Program-made: the position numbers and the translations under genes
The notes under the pieces: generated by a model
What the model was told of the DNA's origin: nothing
What the model saw: only the letters and a program-made list of their open reading frames with translations
Database searches by the model: none
Origin: Microbispora triticiradicis
GTDB taxonomy: Bacteria > Actinomycetota > Actinomycetes > Streptosporangiales > Streptosporangiaceae
Length of the DNA: 64,000 bases
Assembly: GCA_003260025.2 (NCBI GenBank)
Contig: QFZU02000004.1
Span: 1-64,000, forward strand
Direction: 5' to 3'
In this document: positions 1 through 7,831 of the stretch, piece after piece
How the letters are laid out: each line of letters begins with the position of its first letter
Position numbering within the stretch: the stretch's first letter is position 1

Positions 1-1
1 C

Positions 2-79
2 GCCCTGCGCACCCCCGTCGACGTCGCCGCCGGCGAATACCACTCCACCCTCACCCTCTCCCTCTTCAACCAGTCCTGA
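2..79 (+). CDS. 3' end of an unidentified, probably exported protein
   Basis: Only the last 25 codons are inside the window, in the frame that begins at base 2 and ends in TGA at 77-79. The visible tail (…VAAGEYHSTLTLSLFNQS) alternates hydrophobic and polar residues and ends in a T-L-T-L-S-L strand. That is typical of the last beta strand of secreted Ig-like or WxL-like surface domains of actinobacteria. Nothing more can be said without the upstream sequence. The 148 bases up to the next gene hold no obvious hairpin. Confidence 0.45.
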   Translation, partial: ALRTPVDVAAGEYHSTLTLSLFNQS

Positions 80-227
80 CCCACGTCGTGGACGTCCGGA
101 ACGTGTGCGAGTCCGACTCCACGTTCCGGGCGTCCATGTTCGCTCCCGGTGTCGCTTCCGGGTGACGCTCCCTACTACGCTCCGCCTAACACTCCCCGCG
201 GAGAACTTCGACCAGGAGGTGGCAGCA

Positions 228-935
228 ATGAGCCGGCGTAGCGAACCGACGGTGACCCGGCAGCCGGCCAGGAGCCACCGCGTGCTCGCGCTGGTGGCCG
301 CGTTCGTGCTCGGCGCGGTGGTGGCCGGTGGCGTGGTGTTCGCCGCGACCCGGCCCGACTCGACCGAGCAGGCGGTGAACCGGATCCGCGCCGAGGACGC
401 CGTCCGCGACAAGGCGCAGATCAAGGAGCTGACCGCGCTGGCCCGCACCACCCGGGACAAGCTCGTGCCCGTGCTGGAGGGGCTGGAACGCGTGATGCCC
501 GTGGAGGACGGCTCCGCCCCCGCCGCCGCTTCCACCACCGCCTCCCCCGAGGGCGGGAAGCCAGAGAAGGCCACCGGCGCCGACATCGCGAACTGGCGGC
601 AGGCGACCGCCGCCGCCGTCCAGTCGTTCGCCGACCCGCCCTCGGGCGAGACGTACACCAACCTGGCGAGGTCGGGTCTCGCCTCCGCCGTACGGCAGCT
701 CGCCACCACCGTCGACAGCTTCGCGGCCGCGCAGGCGCTCACGGGACCGGCCCGCACGAACATGCTGGCCCTCGCCGCCCGGCAGCGGATGGATGCGGTC
801 TTCACCTGGTCGGTCGGGGCCACCGCCCTCGACGCGGTCAGCGTCGACGCGGGCAGCGGGCACCAGCACGTCTACCTCCCGGCCGCCCCGGGCAGCGGGG
901 CGCTCACGGCCGACGACGAGGAAGAGGGCCACTGA
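228..935 (+). CDS. Membrane-anchored protein of unknown function
   Basis: This is a 235-residue protein. The start is the ATG at 228 because an AGGAGGTGG ribosome site lies just upstream; a longer frame from 105 has no such signal. A basic N-terminus is followed by one hydrophobic segment (about residues 19-40), so the protein is probably type II membrane-anchored or exported. The rest is Ala/Thr-rich and mostly helical, with a Pro/Ala/Ser-rich low-complexity stretch near residues 95-120 and an acidic, His-ending C-terminus. No enzyme motif was recognised. It converges on the glucanase gene with only three bases between the stop codons. Confidence 0.7.
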   Translation: MSRRSEPTVTRQPARSHRVLALVAAFVLGAVVAGGVVFAATRPDSTEQAVNRIRAEDAVRDKAQIKELTALARTTRDKLVPVLEGLERVMPVEDGSAPAAASTTASPEGGKPEKATGADIANWRQATAAAVQSFADPPSGETYTNLARSGLASAVRQLATTVDSFAAAQALTGPARTNMLALAARQRMDAVFTWSVGATALDAVSVDAGSGHQHVYLPAAPGSGALTADDEEEGH

Positions 936-938
936 CGT

Positions 939-2165
939 TCAGCCGCGGGTCCACTTCTGGTTGGACCCGCCGGTGCAGTCCCAGAGCTGCAGAAGGGCGC
1001 CGTTCGCGCTGCCCCGGTCCACGATGTCCACGCACCGGTTGGCCTGGACGTTGACCAGGTCTCCCGCCGGCGTGAGCGTGAAGCGCTGGGCTCCGGTGCC
1101 GTTGCACGTGTAGAGCTGGATCGGAGTGCCGTTGGCGGTGCCCGCCGCGGCGGCGTCCATGCACTTGCCCATCGCGCGCACGGTGCCGTCGCCGTTCACC
1201 GACCACTGCTGCGCGACGGTGCCGTTGCAGTCGTACATCTGCAGCCGGGCGCCGTCGGCGGGGTTGGCGCTCGGGATGTCCACGCAGCGGCCGTTCATGG
1301 CGGATCTGAGCGCGGTGCCGGTGCCGCTCCCGTCGTTGTTCCAGGCGGAGACGCGGACGTAGTCGACCAGCATCGTCTGCGGGAACGCGGTGGTCGCGTC
1401 GGGGTTGCCCGGCCAGTAGCCGCCGACCGCGACGTTCAGGATCATGAAGAACGGGTGGTCGAACACCCACTGGTTGCCGCGGATGTCGGCCGGGGTGACG
1501 CGGAAGTACTCCGCCCCGTCGAGGTACCAGACGATGAGGCCGGGGGACCAGTCGACGCGGTAGTTGTGGAAGGCGTCGCCCAGAGGCGCCCCGATCGTAC
1601 GGTTGCCGCCGACGCCGCCGCTGCCCGAGTAGCCGGGGCCGTGCACGGTGCCGTAGACCGTGTTCGGCGCGTTGCCGACGTTCTCCATGATGTCGATCTC
1701 ACCGGTGTTCGGCCAGTTGCCGCCGCCGAGCATCCAGAAGGCCGGCCAGATGCCCTGCCCCTTGGGAATCTTGATGCTCGCCTCGAAGCGGCCGTACGCC
1801 TGGCTGAACCTGTCCGCCGTCAGGATGCGGCCGGAGGTGTACTGGCAGGTGCCGTAGTGGCACTGGTAGCCGGCGGGGTTCTCCCTGCGGGCGGTGATGG
1901 CCAGGTGGCCCTGGCCGTCCTGGTACACGTTGCGGGTGGAGTTGGTGTAGTACTCCAGTTCGTTGTTGCCCCAGCCGCCACCGCCGATGTCGAACCTCCA
2001 CTTGGCCGGGTCGACGGCGCTGCCCGAGGCGCCGTTGAACTCGTCCGACCAGGTGACCGGGCCGATGGCGGCCTCGGCCCGCTCGTTGCCGGGAATACCG
2101 CTCAGGGCGCCGGCCAGGCCGACGACCAGGGCCGCCGCGATCAGGAGTAACCGGGGTTTGCGCAT
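939..2165 (-). CDS. Secreted GH16 endo-beta-1,3-glucanase (laminarinase type) with ricin-B lectin domain
   Basis: The 408-residue protein starts with a signal peptide (residues 1-33, basic then hydrophobic, ending in AEA). Residues about 35-272 form a family-16 glycoside hydrolase domain with the catalytic signature GEIDIMEN: E156 is the expected nucleophile, D158 assists and E161 is the acid/base. The C-terminal part (about 280-408) is a ricin-type beta-trefoil (CBM13) with three repeats carrying CVDI/CMDA-type motifs and Q-x-W/F ends (QQW, QRF, QKW). Family knowledge predicts extracellular hydrolysis of beta-1,3-glucans such as laminarin or fungal wall glucan. A palindrome upstream (2240-2252) is a candidate operator. 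Confidence 0.92.
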   Translation of the reverse strand: MRKPRLLLIAAALVVGLAGALSGIPGNERAEAAIGPVTWSDEFNGASGSAVDPAKWRFDIGGGGWGNNELEYYTNSTRNVYQDGQGHLAITARRENPAGYQCHYGTCQYTSGRILTADRFSQAYGRFEASIKIPKGQGIWPAFWMLGGGNWPNTGEIDIMENVGNAPNTVYGTVHGPGYSGSGGVGGNRTIGAPLGDAFHNYRVDWSPGLIVWYLDGAEYFRVTPADIRGNQWVFDHPFFMILNVAVGGYWPGNPDATTAFPQTMLVDYVRVSAWNNDGSGTGTALRSAMNGRCVDIPSANPADGARLQMYDCNGTVAQQWSVNGDGTVRAMGKCMDAAAAGTANGTPIQLYTCNGTGAQRFTLTPAGDLVNVQANRCVDIVDRGSANGALLQLWDCTGGSNQKWTRG

Positions 2166-2239
2166 GGGGGTCTCCGGTCCGGGGGGAGTGATTCGGAGTG
2201 TGGTTGCCGATGCAACACCCGTTCACACGCTCTGTCAAT

Positions 2240-2252
2240 AGTAAAGTTTACT
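2240..2252. promoter_or_regulatory. Candidate glucanase operator, AGTAAA-G-TTTACT
   Basis: This perfect 13-base inverted repeat lies 75 bases upstream of the glucanase start, in the only non-coding stretch before that gene, and overlaps the stop codon of the upstream reductase gene. It resembles the AAA-G-TTT-centred palindromes found before secreted glycosidase genes of actinobacteria, for example the ROK-type CsnR operator. Which regulator binds here is not visible. Confidence 0.5.
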
Positions 2253-3036
2253 TTTTGTTTCCCTCGGTCGGGCTCTTCAGGGCACGCCCGGCTACCGTCT
2301 CGGCGGGCCTGCCGAGCAACGCCACCAGGTCGCCGGTCTGCTGTTCCAGCGCTCCCGCGCGGATCCGCGCGTTGATCCAGCTCATGGGGCCCGATCCGGC
2401 GTCGGGCACCTCGCGGTAGGGCACGCCGAGCGCCTCCGCGACCTCCGGATAGCTCCACAGCGGTCCGGTGAGGTCGTACGCCCGGCCCAGATGCCCTTCG
2501 CCGGTCAGGACGTTCGCCGCCGCCTCGGCGAGATCCGCCCGGAACGCCGTGTTCAGGCCACGGCCTCCGGTGCTGCTGGTGATCTCGCCGTCGTCGGCCC
2601 GCGGCACGAACGCGTCACTGTAGAAGGGGTGGCGCAGGAACGTGTACGGCATGCCGCTGCGGAGTATCGCCTGCTCGGTGGCGTGGTAGGCCTCCGTCAT
2701 GCCCGTGGCGGCGGTGCCGGCCCCGAGGAAGCTCGTGAACACGACGGCGCCGACTCCCGCCTGCCCGGCCGCGGCCACGGCGTTCAGGTGCTGTCCGATC
2801 CGGCGCGCGGTGTCGAGTTCCGGCGAGGAGATGAGCAGCAGACGCGTGGCCCCGTCGAACGCCTCACGCAGGCTCGCCGGGTCGTCGTAGTCGCCACGCC
2901 GCACCGCCACGCCTTCGGGCGCCCGGCCGGGGTCTCGTACCGCGGCCACCACCTCCGCCCGGGTACGAAGATGGTCGACGACGAGGCGGCCGAGCGCGCC
3001 GGAAGCTGCGGATATCACGATCACGGGGTGAGTCAA
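2248..3036 (-). CDS. NmrA/QorB-like NAD(P)-binding reductase
   Basis: The 262-residue protein has an N-terminal Rossmann motif, SAASGALG (about residues 9-16), followed by the RDP…GDYDD pattern and LLISS segment of NmrA-like atypical short-chain dehydrogenases. The QorB-type NAD(P)H:quinone oxidoreductase is the closest relative I recognise. The family lacks the classical YxxxK dyad and often acts as a redox sensor or quinone reductase. The start at 3036 is a TTG with no convincing ribosome site, so a GTG four codons later is possible. It is divergent from the kinase gene at 3094, and its 3' end carries the glucanase operator. Confidence 0.75.
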   Translation of the reverse strand: MTHPVIVISAASGALGRLVVDHLRTRAEVVAAVRDPGRAPEGVAVRRGDYDDPASLREAFDGATRLLLISSPELDTARRIGQHLNAVAAAGQAGVGAVVFTSFLGAGTAATGMTEAYHATEQAILRSGMPYTFLRHPFYSDAFVPRADDGEITSSTGGRGLNTAFRADLAEAAANVLTGEGHLGRAYDLTGPLWSYPEVAEALGVPYREVPDAGSGPMSWINARIRAGALEQQTGDLVALLGRPAETVAGRALKSPTEGNKK

Positions 3037-3093
3037 CCGTCTGCCGAGGCGAGGCCGCCACTGCTTTATGACCGCACTGCTTCATGACCGAGA

Positions 3094-3876
3094 ATGTCGG
3101 TCGTGAGCCGTCCCCCGATCGCCTCGGTTCCGGCCGGACCCGTCGACGTGCCGCGCGTCGTCGCCGAACTCGCCGGGAGCGACGCCGTCACCCCCGTCTG
3201 GCGCAACGAGGTCGGCGGCCTCACGTTCCGGCTCGACGGCCCAGGTGACGGCGCGGGTGGCACGAGGTACGTCAAGTGGGCCGCCACCGGCACACCCGAG
3301 ATCGACCTGCCGCGCGAGGCGGAACGACTGACCTGGGCGCGGCAGTGGACCACCGTCCCCCGCGTGCTCGCGTACGGATCGGACGCCGACGGCGCCTGGC
3401 TCGTCACCGCCGCGCTCCCCGGCCGCTCGGCGGTGGATCCGCGCTGGACCGCCGACCCCCGCACCGCCGCGGCCGCGATCGGCCGTGGCCTGCGCCTGCT
3501 GCACGACGCGCTGCCGGTGGCACGGTGCCCGTACGACTGGGGAGTCGAGCACCGACTCCGGCGGGCCGGCGAGCGCCTCGGCCGGGCCGAGGCGCGGCGG
3601 CGTCTCGGCCGCCCGCCCGCTCCCGACCGGCTCGTCGTCTGCCACGGCGACGCCTGCGCCCCCAACACCCTCCTGCACGACGACGGGACGGTCGCCGGGC
3701 ACGTCGACCTCGGGTCGCTGGGCGTGGCCGACCGGTGGGCCGACCTCGCGGTCGCCGCCTGGAGCACCGAGTGGAACTACGGCCCGGGTCACGACGGCGA
3801 GGTGTACGAGGCGTACGGCGTCGTCCCCGATCCGGAGCGCATCGCCTACTACCGCCTGCTGTGGGACCTGACCTGA
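3094..3876 (+). CDS. Aminoglycoside phosphotransferase-like (APH) kinase
   Basis: The 260-residue protein has the APH(3')/choline-kinase catalytic core: H184-G-D186-x4-N191 (Brenner motif, D186 as base) and D205-L-G-S as the metal-binding DFG equivalent, followed by DRWADLAVA. The ATP-binding lysine is probably K61. Length and the C-terminal pattern match APH(3')-type enzymes, which phosphorylate aminoglycosides such as kanamycin, but chromosomal actinobacterial homologs often have unknown substrates. No resistance or biosynthesis genes are adjacent, so a resistance role is only a possibility. The 57-base upstream gap is shared with the divergent reductase gene. Confidence 0.8.
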   Translation: MSVVSRPPIASVPAGPVDVPRVVAELAGSDAVTPVWRNEVGGLTFRLDGPGDGAGGTRYVKWAATGTPEIDLPREAERLTWARQWTTVPRVLAYGSDADGAWLVTAALPGRSAVDPRWTADPRTAAAAIGRGLRLLHDALPVARCPYDWGVEHRLRRAGERLGRAEARRRLGRPPAPDRLVVCHGDACAPNTLLHDDGTVAGHVDLGSLGVADRWADLAVAAWSTEWNYGPGHDGEVYEAYGVVPDPERIAYYRLLWDLT

Positions 3877-3993
3877 CCGGTAAAGCCCCGGCTCCCTGGG
3901 CGGTCTCCGGAGTTCACGTGAGGTTCAGCCGTTGCCGCGAGGGTGCATTCGGAGCCGGAGCGATCCCCCCGGCGGAACGAAAGGGCACCGCAC

Positions 3994-5715
3994 ATGAGCG
4001 AGGGGCACGCGCACCCCCACCCCCACCCCCACCCCCATCCCCACAGCCACGACCACGGCCCCGGGGAGACGGCGGCGGTCGTGGACATGGACGTCCCCGA
4101 CGAGGCGCTGTCGCCGGGTGAGCTCTCGCGCCGTCAGATGTTCCGGCGGGCCGGACTGCTCGGCGCGGGTCTGACCGCCGCCGGCGTGCTCGGCGCCCCC
4201 GGCCCGGCCGCCGCCGCGACGAGCACCGGCCGGGACGACCGGGAGCCGAAGGACGGCTTCCTGTGGCTCGCGGGTGACCACCACATCCACACGCAGTACA
4301 GCTCCGACGCCATGTACCGGGTCGTCGACCAGGTGCGGCACGCCAACGCGTACGGCCTCGACTGGATGGTGGTCACCGACCACGGCAGCGTCACCCACGC
4401 CAAGATCGGCGTGGAGAAGGTCAACCCCGACATCGTCGCGGCGCGTCAGGCGGTCAGGGACACCCTCGTCTTCCAGGGCCTGGAGTGGAACATCCCGGCC
4501 GCCGAGCACGGCACGGTGTTCGTGGCGCCGGGGCGTGGTGAGGTGGAGACGCTGAAGGAGTTCGAGAACTCCTTCGACGGGTCGGTGAAGGGCGCCACGG
4601 CGAGCACCCCGCAGAACGAGGCCCTCGCCATCGCCGGGCTCGACTTCCTGGCCCAGGCCGTGAAGCGCCGCCGCGTCCCGGACGCGCTGTTCCTGGCCAA
4701 CCACCCCGCGCGCAAGGGCATCGACTCCCCGCACGAGATCCGCGCCTGGCGCGACGCGGCGCCGGGGATCGCGGTCGGCATGGAGGGCGCTCCGGGCCAC
4801 CAGGCCGCCGGAATCCCCAAGCCCAACGGGCCCGGCTCCGGACGCGGCTACTACGACAACAGCCAGAGCGCCGACTCCTTCCCCGGCTATCCGGCGGAGA
4901 GCTACCGGACCTTCGGCGGCTTCGACTGGATGACCGCGACCGTCGGCGGCCTGTGGGACAGCCTGCTCGCCGAGGGCAGGCCCTGGTGGATCACCGCCAA
5001 CTCCGACTCGCACACCGTCTACGGAGACGCGAGCGACCGCGGGCCGAACAGCGACTTCAACGCCAACGGCCGGTACGAGGACCCGATCTACAAGGGCGTG
5101 CCGAACCTGTCCAACGGCGACTTCTGGCCCGGTTACTACAGCCGCACCCACGTCGGCGCGACCTCCTTCGCGTACGGCGCGGTCATGGACGGCATCCGCC
5201 GGGGCCGCGTCTGGGTGGACCACGGCGGCCTGATCAGCGGCCTCGTCGTCCGCGCCCGGGCGCGCGGCAACGGCGGCGACAACGGGGTCACCCTCGGCGA
5301 CACGCTGTCCGTCCGCCCCGGCACCAGGGTCGAGGTGTCCATCCAGATCACCCTGGCGAACCGGCCCAACTGGGCGCAGTTCATCCCCACGCTGGCCCGG
5401 GTGGACGTCATCCAGGGCGACGTGACCGGCCCGGTCTCCGACAAGGACGTGTTCACCACGCCGAAGACCAAGGTCGTCACGTCGTACGAGGTCGGGAGGA
5501 ACAGCGGAACCGTCACCTTCACCTACCAGGTGGGGGCCGTCGACCACCCGGTCTACGTACGGCTGCGCGGCACCGACGGCAACCGCGTCGCCCCCGGCCT
5601 GCTCGGCGCGTCGGTGGACCCGCACGGCCCGGCGATGGACGTGCCCGGCGACGCCGACCCCTGGAAGGACCTGTGGTTCTACAGCAACCCCGTCTGGATC
5701 GTGCCGCGCCGATGA
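3994..5715 (+). CDS. Tat-exported PHP-domain metal-dependent phosphoesterase with His-rich leader
   Basis: This is a 573-residue protein. The start chosen is the ATG at 3994; an in-frame ATG 17 codons earlier is possible. The N-terminus contains a (His-Pro)n tract encoded by a hexanucleotide repeat, then a twin-arginine signal (SRRQMFRRAG plus hydrophobic stretch, about residues 45-75). The PHP domain follows with metal-ligand motifs DHHIHTQYS and VVTDHGS near its start and later NHPARKG and NSDSH. Such domains hydrolyse phosphate esters with two or three metal ions; the substrate is unknown. The His tract may bind Zn or Ni at the cell surface. It overlaps the next gene by four bases. Confidence 0.82.
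   Translation: MSEGHAHPHPHPHPHPHSHDHGPGETAAVVDMDVPDEALSPGELSRRQMFRRAGLLGAGLTAAGVLGAPGPAAAATSTGRDDREPKDGFLWLAGDHHIHTQYSSDAMYRVVDQVRHANAYGLDWMVVTDHGSVTHAKIGVEKVNPDIVAARQAVRDTLVFQGLEWNIPAAEHGTVFVAPGRGEVETLKEFENSFDGSVKGATASTPQNEALAIAGLDFLAQAVKRRRVPDALFLANHPARKGIDSPHEIRAWRDAAPGIAVGMEGAPGHQAAGIPKPNGPGSGRGYYDNSQSADSFPGYPAESYRTFGGFDWMTATVGGLWDSLLAEGRPWWITANSDSHTVYGDASDRGPNSDFNANGRYEDPIYKGVPNLSNGDFWPGYYSRTHVGATSFAYGAVMDGIRRGRVWVDHGGLISGLVVRARARGNGGDNGVTLGDTLSVRPGTRVEVSIQITLANRPNWAQFIPTLARVDVIQGDVTGPVSDKDVFTTPKTKVVTSYEVGRNSGTVTFTYQVGAVDHPVYVRLRGTDGNRVAPGLLGASVDPHGPAMDVPGDADPWKDLWFYSNPVWIVPRR
4013..4042 (+). repeat. Hexanucleotide ACCCCC microsatellite encoding His-Pro repeats
   Basis: There are four perfect ACCCCC units (4013-4036) and one variant, ATCCCC, read in frame as His-Pro dipeptides at the N-terminus of the PHP protein. 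Copy-number slippage would change the His count without a frameshift. Confidence 0.8.
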
Positions 5716-6263
5716 TCGCCGGTCTGGACAACGGCGCCCGTACGGTGGCCCAGGCCGAGCATCTCCTCCACCAGGTGGTGGAGGCGCTCGGCCTGTCGTC
5801 CGGGGTCGTCGGCTGCACCCACTTCGTCCGCACCGGTGACCTGCCGCACGTCGCCTGCTCGCTGACCCTGGCCGGGCACCTGGAGACGTCCCGGCTCCCC
5901 GAGGGGGTGTCGGTCGCCCTCGGCGACAGCCGTACGGGACCGGATGCGGAGGGCGCGGCGGTGGCGGCGGCCGAGCACGCGGCCCGCACCGGCGGGCGGG
6001 TCGTGCTTTTCCCCGGCGGCGACGACCTGCCGGGGACGCTCACGGTCGGCGAGTTGCTGGACCGGACTGCGATCGACCGCGTCGTCGTGCTCGCCCAGGC
6101 CGAGCCTCCGGCCGACGACGTGGTTCTGGTCACCAACGGCCACGTCCGCCCGGTCTGGCGGGACGGGCTGATGACCCTGCTCGTCATGCCTGCTCCGGGC
6201 GGGCGGATCGCGCCGGCCGAGGTGCCGGACCCGACCCCCTGTTGCGCCGACCACGTGTCGTGA
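5712..6263 (+). CDS. Unknown protein translationally coupled to the PHP phosphoesterase
   Basis: This 183-residue protein starts at an ATG whose last bases form the TGA stop of the PHP gene (ATGA overlap), so the two are almost certainly co-translated. No signal peptide, membrane segment or known motif was recognised. The N-terminal part is amphipathic helical (AEHLLHQVVEALG), and the middle alternates beta-like stretches such as GRVVLFPGG, DRVVVLAQA and DDVVLVTNG. The C-terminus ends in a Cys pair followed by ADHVS. It may be a cytoplasmic partner of the exported phosphoesterase, but that is inference. Confidence 0.65.
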   Translation: MIAGLDNGARTVAQAEHLLHQVVEALGLSSGVVGCTHFVRTGDLPHVACSLTLAGHLETSRLPEGVSVALGDSRTGPDAEGAAVAAAEHAARTGGRVVLFPGGDDLPGTLTVGELLDRTAIDRVVVLAQAEPPADDVVLVTNGHVRPVWRDGLMTLLVMPAPGGRIAPAEVPDPTPCCADHVS

Positions 6264-6351
6264 TCGGTTCGGTATCGAACCTCTAGTGGATTTTGGAGCG
6301 ATTTCGGTAAAAGATCACTCGTACCCTTTTTCCTCGCTCTTTGAGGTACAT

Positions 6352-6996
6352 GTGAGAAAGATCCTTCGGGTGGTCGCGGCCCAGATGTTCGCCGCCGCCT
6401 TCGTCGTCACCACCCTGACCAACCCCGCGCACGCCGACACGACCGAGAGCGACGCCGACATCGCCCTCGAGTGGCAGAGCGTGTACGACACCTACCACTT
6501 CACCGACGCCACCCCGCCGGCGCCCGGCTCGGGCCGCAGCCGGGTCGTCAACAGCATCTCCGTCGACATCGACTCGCCGATGCCGCAGACCTTCTACAAG
6601 TACTCGGACTTCAACAACCACATCGGCAAGAACCCGTTCCTGAAGCGGGTCGTCACACACCAGGAGTGGAAGGCCGCTCCGGTGCTCTACCGCAACCTCA
6701 CGGCGATCGAGGAGATCCCGTACCAGGGCACGATCGTGGTGAGCAAGACGCACGCGCAGCAGCGCCTCCACGCCGACGGGTTCTACTACGAGACCGACAG
6801 CTGGTCGCAGCCCAACGTGGTCACGCACCAGAAGATCGAATTCACCCCGCTGCCCGGCGGGAAGACCCGGGTGACGGAGAACCTCGCCTTCGAGGCGGAC
6901 GACTCGCTGATCGACTTCGTCGCCGCGAACGGCACCGCCGCTCACCAGCAGCTCCAGGGCGCCCTGAAGCAGGCGATCGAGAGCGGCGCGCTCTGA
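6352..6996 (+). CDS. Exported protein, possible SRPBCC/START-like fold
   Basis: The start is taken as the GTG at 6352, five bases after TGAGGT; a longer reading from 6286 would put charged residues before the signal peptide. The 214-residue product has a clear Sec signal (VRKILRVVAAQMFAAAF…NPAHA). The mature part is rich in aromatic residues and alternating strands (NSISVDIDSP, TFYKYSDFNNHIG, HQKIEFTPLPGG) and ends with a long amphipathic helix. That resembles lipid-binding START/SRPBCC domains but is not diagnostic. An 11-bp direct repeat and a strong hairpin follow. Confidence 0.65.
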   Translation: MRKILRVVAAQMFAAAFVVTTLTNPAHADTTESDADIALEWQSVYDTYHFTDATPPAPGSGRSRVVNSISVDIDSPMPQTFYKYSDFNNHIGKNPFLKRVVTHQEWKAAPVLYRNLTAIEEIPYQGTIVVSKTHAQQRLHADGFYYETDSWSQPNVVTHQKIEFTPLPGGKTRVTENLAFEADDSLIDFVAANGTAAHQQLQGALKQAIESGAL

Positions 6997-7021
6997 TCCG
7001 GCCCTGATCCGGCCCTGATCC
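6993..7021 (+). repeat. 11-bp direct repeat at the 3' end of the exported-protein gene
   Basis: CTGATCCGGCC occurs at 6993-7003 and 7004-7014, followed by a partial third copy. The first copy contains the TGA stop codon, so the extra copies look like slippage after the coding region. Confidence 0.6.
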
Positions 7022-7031
7022 ACCAGCGACG

Positions 7032-7063
7032 ACGGGCGTCCTCCCAAGTGGGAGGACGCCCGT
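7032..7063. terminator. Bidirectional hairpin terminator between convergent genes
   Basis: A perfect 14-bp stem (7032-7045 with 7050-7063) encloses a four-base AAGT loop. It lies between the exported-protein gene on the + strand and the low-complexity protein gene on the - strand. There is no long T tract, as is usual in actinobacteria. Confidence 0.8.
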
Positions 7064-7082
7064 TCCGTACTCGGCTCCGTAC

Positions 7083-7730
7083 TCAGCGCCCGTTGTATCC
7101 CCTGCCCTCGGCGCTCTGGAGGTTCTGGTTGATGGAGCAGTGGCGGGCCCCGCTCCCGCAGTTGCCGTTGATCGTGTTGGTGTAGATGCTGACGCTCGAC
7201 ACCTGCTGGACGCCGGAGTAGTCGACGGCGCTGTTGCCCGCCGGGGCGTTCACGTTGTGCCGGCCCGTGCTCAGCTGGTAGGGCGGGCTGTCCATCGTGG
7301 GGGCGCCGGCCGAGTTGACTCCACCCGTCCGCTGACCACCGCCGCCGTAGACCCTGCCGTGCCCTCTACCGTGCCCTCTACCGTGCCTCCTGCCGTGTCT
7401 CTTGCCGTGTCCCTTGCCGTGTCCCTTGAGGTGGACGGGTTCCGCGGCGGCGGGATGCGCCGCGGCGGCCGCTCCGGCCGGACGGCCCGCGCCGGTCGGA
7501 TGGGCCGAGCCGGACGAATGGCCGTCATGGCCGGGACCAGGGCCGGGGCCGGGACCGGGATCGGCGGGGGCGACGAGTGCCGTGGACGAGACCGGCTCCG
7601 CGAGTTCAGGGATCAGGTGACCGGGGCGTGTGACACCGGACATCGCGACGAGGAGCACGGCGAGGGCGAGGGGCCGGACGTACCCCGCCACAGCCCGGAC
7701 CCTCCCTCTCCCTGCTCTGTCGCCGCCCAT
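7083..7730 (-). CDS. Exported Gly/His/basic-repeat protein of unknown function
   Basis: This is a 215-residue protein. The ATG at 7730 is chosen because GGAGG lies eight bases before it; a GTG three codons upstream is the alternative. A basic N-terminus and hydrophobic helix (about 15-33) suggest an uncleaved signal or membrane anchor. A PGPGPGPG tract, an Ala-rich linker and a (G-H-G-[KR])n tract of about 28 residues follow. The final ~75 residues have normal composition, contain one Cys pair (N-C-G-S-G-A-R-H-C) and may form a small disulfide-stabilised beta domain. The basic/His tract could bind nucleic acid, polyanions or metals; no family was recognised. Confidence 0.6.
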   Translation of the reverse strand: MGGDRAGRGRVRAVAGYVRPLALAVLLVAMSGVTRPGHLIPELAEPVSSTALVAPADPGPGPGPGPGHDGHSSGSAHPTGAGRPAGAAAAAHPAAAEPVHLKGHGKGHGKRHGRRHGRGHGRGHGRVYGGGGQRTGGVNSAGAPTMDSPPYQLSTGRHNVNAPAGNSAVDYSGVQQVSSVSIYTNTINGNCGSGARHCSINQNLQSAEGRGYNGR

Positions 7731-7831
7731 CCGTTCCACCTCCGCTCCGGCCGCTCATGGGTGCAAGCGGCGCATCCCGCTCATACCCTTCGCCCCCCGC
7801 CCCTTTCCCTCTTCGCGTGGCCAAGCGGCGG

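Noticed and set aside
3094-3876. Calling this an aminoglycoside resistance gene
   Set aside because: The APH fold is clear, but no resistance context exists and chromosomal actinobacterial APH-like kinases often act on other substrates.
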